A DNA stretch of 64,000 bases from Eubacteriaceae bacterium CHKCI004 (GTDB lineage Bacteria > Bacillota > Clostridia > Lachnospirales > Lachnospiraceae): the NCBI GenBank assembly GCA_900016875.1, contig FCNR01000012.1, positions 1 to 64,000 of the forward strand, read 5' to 3'. Within the stretch, counting starts at the first letter, position 1, and each line of letters opens with the position of its first letter. Under the pieces are notes generated by a model. That model did not search any database. It was not told the DNA's origin and was given only the letters and a program-made list of their open reading frames with translations. Shown piece after piece: positions 58,517 to 64,000 of the stretch. Made by a program: the position numbers and the translations under genes.

Positions 58517-59815
58517 TTGATTATACTGACCAAAGAGGATGTGACCGACTATGTAAAATCAAGGCTTGATTTTTTTAATACAGACGGCGGTCCTGTGACG
58601 GTTTCCGCCATCGGAGAGGGTTCTGTCGAAGAGGATGGAGACGGTTTTATCAATATGGTTTTCCGCGTCTCCGATGGGAAGTATTTCCTTATAGTCAAAC
58701 AGTCCACAGCAGAGCCTCGCTGCAAGGGGGATTTCGTACTGGACGTCAACCGTTTCAAACTGGAATATGAATCCATGCAGATTCGCAAGGCGATTATTCC
58801 GGATTTGATTCCTGATTTGTACGATTGCGATGATGAAAACCGGATTTTTATCACAGAGGATGTATCCCGTCTCAGAATATCCCGTTTTCAGCTTTTAAAG
58901 GGGGTTACTTATCCTCTCCTGGCAGAACAGGTTGCCCGCTATATGGCTGCCAATAATTTCTACACATCAGAATTCTATCTGGACGGAAAAACATTCCGCG
59001 ATCTGTCCGTACATTTTATGAATTCTACCATGCGTGATATTATGGATGTGGGCATGTTCCTTACCAGTGTTTCTCCGGAAGATACGGTGGGACGTCCTCT
59101 GGATCCGGATTTTGTCACATTTTCAAAAAGAATCTGTGCCGATCCGGCTGTACAGCTTTCCAGGCAAAAGCTCCGTCATCTTTTTATGACTAAGGGCGAA
59201 TGTCTGATTCATGGAGATTTACATACATCCAATATTTTTGCCAGCCAGACTGAGGCCAAAATTATTGATATGGAATATACATTCTGCGGACCATTTTCTT
59301 ATGACATGGGATATTTCCTTGCAAACTTTATCGCACAATATGCAGCGGCGCTTTTCCGTCCGTATAAGACGGAGCAGGCACGTGTTATGTTCAAGGATTA
59401 TTGTCTGTTCATGATCAGGGAAACATACTGCAAGTTCTGTGATTATTTCTGCCGCTACTGGGATGAAGACGCCAAACAGGTATATCAGCATGTTCCGGGA
59501 CTGCAGCAGGATTTCCGCCTGACCACACTGAGAGAGTTTATCGGCTTTGCCGCTTCTGCTATGCTGGGGCGGATCGCAGGAGATATTCCTTATCCGGATT
59601 ATGACGACATTGATGATTATGTGCAGCGGCATAACGCCAAATGCTACTCCATTATCCTCAATCGTCAGATGCTGGTTAAATGGGAACAGTATAATACCAT
59701 CGACGAATTCATCTCAGACATGCTTACCGTGGAGGAAATCTACTGCCGGTATGCAAAAGAATATGACGAACAGCGGGCTGACGCCGGTTCCACGGCCGGA
59801 CAGAACAGAAAATAG
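58517..59815 (+). CDS. MtnK-family sugar kinase, microcompartment paralogue A
   Basis: 432-residue phosphotransferase of the MtnK/APH fold. Landmarks are EEDGDGFINMVFRV (residues ~35-48), FLIVKQST with the ATP-binding Lys, the catalytic loop LIHGDLHTSNIFAS, and the metal site IIDMEYTFCGPFSYDMGYF. The C-terminal FIGFAASAMLGRIAG also fits S-methyl-5-thioribose kinases. It uses a TTG start at 58517, seven bases after AGGAGGT. A hydrophilic C-terminal tail of ~15 residues (ADAGSTAGQNRK) extends beyond its paralogue and could be a targeting tag. 60 bases separate it from the EutP-type gene. Confidence 0.78.
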   Translation: MIILTKEDVTDYVKSRLDFFNTDGGPVTVSAIGEGSVEEDGDGFINMVFRVSDGKYFLIVKQSTAEPRCKGDFVLDVNRFKLEYESMQIRKAIIPDLIPDLYDCDDENRIFITEDVSRLRISRFQLLKGVTYPLLAEQVARYMAANNFYTSEFYLDGKTFRDLSVHFMNSTMRDIMDVGMFLTSVSPEDTVGRPLDPDFVTFSKRICADPAVQLSRQKLRHLFMTKGECLIHGDLHTSNIFASQTEAKIIDMEYTFCGPFSYDMGYFLANFIAQYAAALFRPYKTEQARVMFKDYCLFMIRETYCKFCDYFCRYWDEDAKQVYQHVPGLQQDFRLTTLREFIGFAASAMLGRIAGDIPYPDYDDIDDYVQRHNAKCYSIILNRQMLVKWEQYNTIDEFISDMLTVEEIYCRYAKEYDEQRADAGSTAGQNRK

Positions 59816-59832
59816 AAGGGAGGATTTTCATT

Positions 59833-61071
59833 ATGATAATTTTAACAAAAGAAAATATTGTTTCTTATATTAATGACAATGTCCCTTCCATCAAACTGGA
59901 GGAACCTGTCCAGGTAAATGTTATTGGTGACGGAGAGCTCAGCGAGGATGTGGAAGGCGACGGCTACTGCAATTTTGTATTCCGTGTTGCAGACGCCCAC
60001 TCTTCTTATATCGTAAAGCAGTCCACCAGCCATCTGCGCCGGCGGGGACAGCCGATCACACCGAAGCGCAACCGCTATGAATATGAGATCATGCAGCTTC
60101 GTTCCAAGATTGTTCCTCAGTATGTACCGTCTCTTTACCATGGAGATTTTGAAAATAATATTTTTATCATGGAAGACGTTTCTAATCTGAAACTGGTTCG
60201 CTATCAGATGAATGAGAACCACCGGCTGCCGGAGCTGGCCAGCCAGGCCGCCCAGTATCTTGCCGCTACTCATTTTTATACATCAGAGTTTTATCTGGAT
60301 TCCGAGGAGTTCCGCAGTCTTCTCTCCTATTTTATGAACGCCGAGATCCGGCATGTCATGGAAGACGGCATCTTTCTTGGTATCTTTGGTTCCGATGAGT
60401 TTGACCCAGCCTGCGGCCCGGACTTTGAAGAATACTGCCGCAATATTTATAAGGATACAGAGATTACCTTCCAGCGTTTTAAACTGCGTCATCTGTTCAT
60501 GAGCAAGTCAGAGACTCTGATTCACGGCGACTTCCACACATCCAATATGTTTGCGGATGATACGCATTTGAAGGTCATTGATATGGAATATACTTTCGGA
60601 GCTCCTTTCTCCTATGATTTAGGGTTTATTCTGGCCAATATCATCAGCCAGTTTTGTTCCGCTGCTTTCCGTCCTTTTGAGGAGGAAAGCGAGAGAAAGG
60701 TCTGTCTCTCATATCTGATTTCAATTATGCATCTGCTCTATACTGATTACATTCAGTATTTCTTTGAATACTGGGAAAAGGATGCCAAACTGGAGTATAA
60801 GCTGGCAAAAGGCTACAAAGAATCTCTTGCCCTGGATATTCTCCGGGAATGCTTTGGATTCGCTGCCTGCGCTAATCTCTGCCGTGTCTGCGGCACCATG
60901 CAGACTGCCGACTTTGATCATATCACGGATAACCATCTTCGTACTCAGGCAAAGTTCCTTTCCATTGAGATTGACGAACTTCTCTTCCGCAAGTGGTTCA
61001 CTTATAATACTATTGAAGAACCGCTTGATGATATGATCACTTTACTAAAAAAACGCAGAGAAGTTTTATAG
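59833..61071 (+). CDS. MtnK-family sugar kinase, microcompartment paralogue B
   Basis: 412-residue relative of the preceding gene with the same motifs: SEDVEGDGYCNFVFRV, YIVKQSTSH, catalytic LIHGDFHTSNMFAD and VIDMEYTFGAPFSYDLGF. Start MIILTKENIVSYI matches the neighbour and the lone paralogue at 23976. GGGAGGA precedes ATG 59833, only 17 bases after the previous stop. Tandem duplicates may act on different 5-substituted riboses or form a heterodimer. It is the last gene of the rightward operon and is followed by a terminator. Confidence 0.78.
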   Translation: MIILTKENIVSYINDNVPSIKLEEPVQVNVIGDGELSEDVEGDGYCNFVFRVADAHSSYIVKQSTSHLRRRGQPITPKRNRYEYEIMQLRSKIVPQYVPSLYHGDFENNIFIMEDVSNLKLVRYQMNENHRLPELASQAAQYLAATHFYTSEFYLDSEEFRSLLSYFMNAEIRHVMEDGIFLGIFGSDEFDPACGPDFEEYCRNIYKDTEITFQRFKLRHLFMSKSETLIHGDFHTSNMFADDTHLKVIDMEYTFGAPFSYDLGFILANIISQFCSAAFRPFEEESERKVCLSYLISIMHLLYTDYIQYFFEYWEKDAKLEYKLAKGYKESLALDILRECFGFAACANLCRVCGTMQTADFDHITDNHLRTQAKFLSIEIDELLFRKWFTYNTIEEPLDDMITLLKKRREVL

Positions 61072-61138
61072 ACAGCCGTCAATCTTTTTCGGAAGTTATT
61101 AATTACGGAAGTCATTAAAAGCTTTTTTACAAAAAAAG

Positions 61139-61195
61139 ATATCCCTCAAAGCCTTCTGCTTTTCAGCACGTCGTTTTTTGAGGGATATTTCTTTT
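61139..61195 (+). terminator. terminator of rightward microcompartment operon
   Basis: Arms ATATCCCTCAAA (61139-61150) and TTTGAGGGATAT (61177-61188) followed by TTCTTTTT. Confidence 0.85.
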
Positions 61196-61285
61196 TGCAG
61201 TTTTTTCGAAAAACTTTTTATTGTTGATTCTATGGGATTTATTATAAATAATATTGTATGTTTTTATCTGTCAGACTCCTCAATC

Positions 61286-61636
61286 CTATCTCCAGGAAAA
61301 AACATTAAGCTTGGACGTTTTGTGTTCCAATTCCAGGGAGTCCTTCGCTATTTTGTAGGAATCCAGATAGCAGTAGGTTGCGCCCTCTTCTTCCTTTTCA
61401 TTGTCATGGAAACGTTTCTCAGAATCCACCTTTACCGTCATGCTCCAGCATGGCTCCAGTACATTTGTGCTCCGGTAAAAGAGGTCGAACATAACTACGC
61501 CGATTCCCTCTCTTGGATCTTTGAACGTGAAAGACGGCTCACCGTTTTCTTCCAAACCATTCATTCGGCACATTCCGATAAAATTTAAAATGATTTTCTT
61601 ATTTTTCTCACCAATTGGGATATATGTTTCTGCCAT
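61286..61636 (-). CDS. unknown 116-residue protein at the end of the leftward microcompartment operon
   Basis: Not recognised. It is a soluble, acidic-basic mixed protein with beta-strand-like segments (GIGVVMFDLFYRSTNVLEPC, then WSMTVKVDSE) and no membrane segment. AAGGAG precedes ATG 61636 by six bases, so translation is well supported. It follows a terminator after the PduT-like gene, so it is made by read-through or has its own promoter. The sequence style (short strands, LNFIGMCRMNGL) suggests a sensing or lid-like domain, but this is speculation. Confidence 0.65.
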   Translation of the reverse strand: MAETYIPIGEKNKKIILNFIGMCRMNGLEENGEPSFTFKDPREGIGVVMFDLFYRSTNVLEPCWSMTVKVDSEKRFHDNEKEEEGATYCYLDSYKIAKDSLELEHKTSKLNVFSWR

Positions 61637-61660
61637 AATAGTCTCCTTTTTTCAGCTCAA

Positions 61661-61690
61661 AAAGGCTGCCCGGATAGAGCAGCCTTTTTT
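61661..61690 (-). terminator. terminator after PduT-like gene
   Basis: Arms AAAGGCTGC (61661-61669) and GCAGCCTTT (61679-61687). Read on the minus strand it is followed by TTTTTGAGC; T-rich on the other side as well. Confidence 0.75.
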
Positions 61691-61770
61691 ATTTTTGTTA
61701 TTATGCCTTGCACGGTTTCTCACGCCATGCTGCCTTCGCTTTGCAACGGCGTGGCGACAAATCCGCATCG

Positions 61771-62322
61771 TTATTTCAGCAAGTTTTCCACGATTGATGG
61801 GTGTGGACGTGGAATGATGGATGTGGAGGTTACTTCTCCGCTGATGCTCAGCTTAGCAAGACAGGCGTTTACTGCCGATCTTACGGAAGATACTTCACCG
61901 GTGATAACCAGGTATCCTTTTCCACCTAAACCTCTTGCAATTCTTAAATCAACAATACTTACTTTGGAAGCTTTCACTGCAACATCGGCTGCGATAACTG
62001 CTGTCAAAGCGGAGATTGTCTCAATTGCACCAACTGCCTGAATATTCTCTGTATTGGTAAATCCGGAAATTGCCGGAAGAACTTCTTCACGAACATTATC
62101 AAGAATGTGTGTATCGATCAGATAGATGCCGCTTACGAGCTCTGCTTTGCTCATAGCTGCTTTTACCGGACCTACGTGTCCGCCGACGATAATCACATAC
62201 TTGCCAGGGCAGATTGGTGTAGCTAATAATAATTCTACATTTCCTGCTTTTACCATCTCATCAGCCGTCTGGATACCTACAGGAATGCTCTTAATTTCTA
62301 CAAATCCAACTGCTTTTCTCAC
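61771..62322 (-). CDS. pduT: PduT-like tandem-BMC shell protein
   Basis: Shell trimer protein with two fused BMC domains (183 residues, same as PduT). Domain 1 is AVGFVEIKSIPVGIQTADEM with LATPICPGKYVIIVGGHVGP; domain 2 has QAVGAIETISALTAVIAAD and ends in SIIPRPHPSI. The Cys in PICPGK is at the position that binds the pore 4Fe-4S cluster in PduT. I chose GTG 62322 (AAGGATGG upstream); an in-frame TTG at 62361 overlaps pduS and has no ribosome binding site. It would pass electrons between PduS and the outside. Confidence 0.88.
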   Translation of the reverse strand: MRKAVGFVEIKSIPVGIQTADEMVKAGNVELLLATPICPGKYVIIVGGHVGPVKAAMSKAELVSGIYLIDTHILDNVREEVLPAISGFTNTENIQAVGAIETISALTAVIAADVAVKASKVSIVDLRIARGLGGKGYLVITGEVSSVRSAVNACLAKLSISGEVTSTSIIPRPHPSIVENLLK

Positions 62323-62339
62323 TGCGTAAACACCATCCT

Positions 62340-63668
62340 TTATTTTTCGATTGCAATACAACCGTCAGCGATTTCTTTGATCGTACCGCTGATACTAGCA
62401 TGAATACAAGCACCTAATTTACCTTCTGCAGGTTTTGCGATCACATCGCCTTTTGCAACTGTATCACCAACATTTACACACGGAACTGCCGGAGCGCCGA
62501 TGTGCTGTCCGCACGGGATAGAAACATGGTCTATCTCTTTTGGAAGTTCTGTCAATGGTGCAGCCACATTGTATTTTGAGAGTCCCAGATTAGCAATAAG
62601 CTTCTTAATCGGATATTTTTTGTATTCTCTCATTGGATGTGCTGATTCAGGCGCATTGTTTAATGAATTTCTGATACCCTGTTTTGCCATGATACCTTTT
62701 AATTCGTGATTTACCTTCCATGGCTGGAGGTTCATAACGCAGGCATACTGACAAAGACGGCATTCTGAACATAAGAATGCGATCATTGGAGTGTCAGAAC
62801 CATCGCACAGATGGCCGTAACTAGCAAATCTGATAGTCTTATGCGGAGCAATTCTATGTCCTATCAAATTACGAGGACATACTTCTGTACAAAGGCTGCA
62901 GTGACAGCACGCAGCTTTTGCGATATGAAGCATTTTGGAAATGTCCATCTTCACATCCTGAATCAACGGATGACTTTCCGGTAATACGATCAGACCTTTG
63001 GTTGTCTTGGTAATCTTGGAGTCCAGAGGAACATGTTTACCCATCATAGGGCCGCCGTTGATAACAACATAAGGACCATCCACAGTAACGCCGCCCGCCA
63101 GTTCAAGAGCTTCGCCGACTGTCATGCCGAGAGGCAGCTTCATAGTCACATGATTCTTTACTTCTCCGGCAAATGTTACATAGGAATCCGTCACCGGCTG
63201 ATCCTCATAGTATGCGTTGTAAATGTTGAGAACAGTCTCAACATTGGAAACGATCACGCCTACGTTTAATGGAATACCGCCTTCCGGAACAATTCTTCCT
63301 GTCACCTCATATACCGTAACCTGTTCATCACCCGCTGGGTAAAAGTTTTCGAGAAGATGAAGGCTAAAGCCTTCATACTCCCCAATAAGCCCGTTAAAGC
63401 TGTTAATTGCTGCTGTATAATGATCCTTTAAAGCAATAACCACTTTATCTGCGCCTACGGTTTCTTTGATGAGCTTTAAGCCTTCAAGGATTTTTTTTGT
63501 CTCGACTGCCATCAGCTGCTGGTCTACTCTTAACAGCGGCTCGCACTCCGCACCGTTAAGGATGACATATTCAGCTTTGGCGTTCACTTTTACATGAGTA
63601 GGAAAACCTGCGCCACCGGCGCCTACGATACCGGACTGAGCGATAATATCAATAAGGTTTTTTTCCAT
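62340..63668 (-). CDS. pduS: PduS-like electron-transfer flavoprotein (RnfC-type)
   Basis: Microcompartment-associated Fe-S flavoprotein of 442 residues that recycles cofactors in the lumen. The N-terminus has the FMN/NADH-type fold (GIVGAGGAGFPTHVKVNAKA), and a SLBB-like stretch follows. Two 4Fe-4S motifs are visible: CCHCSLCTEVCPRNL and CSECRLCQYACVMNL. The C-terminal part has a barrel-sandwich type end (VGDTVAKGDVIAKPAEGKL). ATG 63668 is chosen as AGAGGT is seven bases upstream; GTG 63677 is in frame. It follows the aldehyde dehydrogenase gene by 16 bases and precedes pduT. Confidence 0.92.
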   Translation of the reverse strand: MEKNLIDIIAQSGIVGAGGAGFPTHVKVNAKAEYVILNGAECEPLLRVDQQLMAVETKKILEGLKLIKETVGADKVVIALKDHYTAAINSFNGLIGEYEGFSLHLLENFYPAGDEQVTVYEVTGRIVPEGGIPLNVGVIVSNVETVLNIYNAYYEDQPVTDSYVTFAGEVKNHVTMKLPLGMTVGEALELAGGVTVDGPYVVINGGPMMGKHVPLDSKITKTTKGLIVLPESHPLIQDVKMDISKMLHIAKAACCHCSLCTEVCPRNLIGHRIAPHKTIRFASYGHLCDGSDTPMIAFLCSECRLCQYACVMNLQPWKVNHELKGIMAKQGIRNSLNNAPESAHPMREYKKYPIKKLIANLGLSKYNVAAPLTELPKEIDHVSIPCGQHIGAPAVPCVNVGDTVAKGDVIAKPAEGKLGACIHASISGTIKEIADGCIAIEK

Positions 63669-63684
63669 TTTACTCACCTCTTAA

Positions 63685-64000
63685 TTATTTCATTCTGATA
63701 TGGAGACCATCCTTTAATACACATCTTCTCTTACGGCAGAATGATTTGGCAGATGTCAGACCCTCACCGGTAGGACCTGCGATGGTAAATGTGGTGTATC
63801 CCATTCCGCCAACGCCGATACCAGCATAAGATGGGCCGTTCTTAACGAAAATAGTAGTTTCGATTTCTTTTGCCATCTTGGTAAGCTTATCTACATTTCT
63901 GGAATGCATCATTGCTGTATGTCTGTTGCCGTGCTCTACTTCTACGGCAAACTCAATCGCTTCATCAACGTTTGCTACACGAACGATTGGAAGGATAGGC
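63685..64000 (-). CDS. CoA-acylating aldehyde dehydrogenase (PduP/EutE type), C-terminal part
   Basis: Last about 104 residues of a gene that continues past the window end. The sequence (ILPIVRVANVDEAIEFAVEV, EHGNRHTAMMHSRNV, then FVKNGPSYAGIGVGG and TIAGPTGEGLTSAKSF) matches the C-terminus of EutE/PduP/AdhE-type acetaldehyde dehydrogenases. These convert an aldehyde and CoA to acyl-CoA with NAD inside microcompartments. An N-terminal encapsulation peptide would lie outside the window. It is upstream of pduS in the same operon. Confidence 0.9.
   Translation of the reverse strand, partial: PILPIVRVANVDEAIEFAVEVEHGNRHTAMMHSRNVDKLTKMAKEIETTIFVKNGPSYAGIGVGGMGYTTFTIAGPTGEGLTSAKSFCRKRRCVLKDGLHIRMK

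Noticed and set aside
57584-64000. Ethanolamine utilisation locus
   Set aside because: EutS/EutP-type proteins are present but no EutA, EutB, EutC or EutV/W is in the window; PduS and PduT point to another class.

Overview
The window looks like a chromosome segment of an endospore-forming, anaerobic gut Firmicute, most likely Lachnospiraceae (Clostridium cluster XIVa). The basis is spoIID/spoIIQ-type genes, AGGAGG-type ribosome binding sites, a butyryl-CoA/4-hydroxybutyrate-type CoA-transferase and Pta, DUF4080 radical-SAM and VanW proteins, and microcompartment genes of the Pdu/glycyl-radical kind. The assignment is an inference from gene content; there is no rRNA in the window.

Layout. (1) 1-8.5 kb is an A+T-rich mobilizable or plasmid-like element, nearly all on the minus strand: relaxase, MobC, a coiled-coil membrane protein whose frame overlaps the relaxase, an XRE regulator with a palindromic operator, a ParM/ParR partition pair whose parM is split by an IS3-family element (4.72-6.05 kb), a short replication-initiator-like protein, TnpV and a ParB-like protein. 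It abuts the 3' end of an rlmD/rumA-type rRNA methyltransferase gene, a known kind of integration site. No integrase or type IV secretion genes are visible. (2) 8.7-29.5 kb is ordinary chromosome: RNA modification and decay, arginase-family and SGNH hydrolases, MutS2, TrmL, an AIR-synthase-like/Lrp/aminotransferase operon, a VanW protein, a radical SAM protein, two Gly tRNAs and a Phe tRNA, an isolated MtnK-family kinase, a probable type I holin-like toxin, an acyltransferase gene with an in-frame stop, and serine acetyltransferase. (3) 29.5-35.1 kb is a six-gene minus-strand cluster of the TerY-P type: two von Willebrand A proteins, a Ser/Thr kinase, a catalytically dead kinase paralogue, a PP2C phosphatase and a TerY-C-like zinc protein. 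(4) 35.3-57.4 kb is mixed chromosome: a secreted propeller-like protein, a ferredoxin-thioredoxin-reductase-like protein, MATE pump, LytTR regulator with a degenerate receiver, CoA-transferase, Pta, second VanW protein, an unusual P1B ATPase with two small partner genes, Tyr tRNA, GH13 amylase, DEAD-box helicase, nitrilase, hemolysin III, and SpoIID/SpoIIQ.

(5) 57.5-64 kb is the left part of a bacterial microcompartment locus. Rightward genes encode a PduU/EutS-type shell protein, a PduV/EutP-type GTPase and two tandem MtnK-family sugar kinases. Convergent leftward genes encode a CoA-acylating aldehyde dehydrogenase (cut by the window end), PduS, PduT and an unknown protein. My main hypothesis is that this compartment handles the aldehyde released from a 5-deoxy- or 5-thio-ribose (methylthioribose, 5-deoxyribose) salvage route of the DHAP-shunt kind. 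The signature isomerase, aldolase or radical enzyme would lie beyond the right edge, so the substrate stays open.
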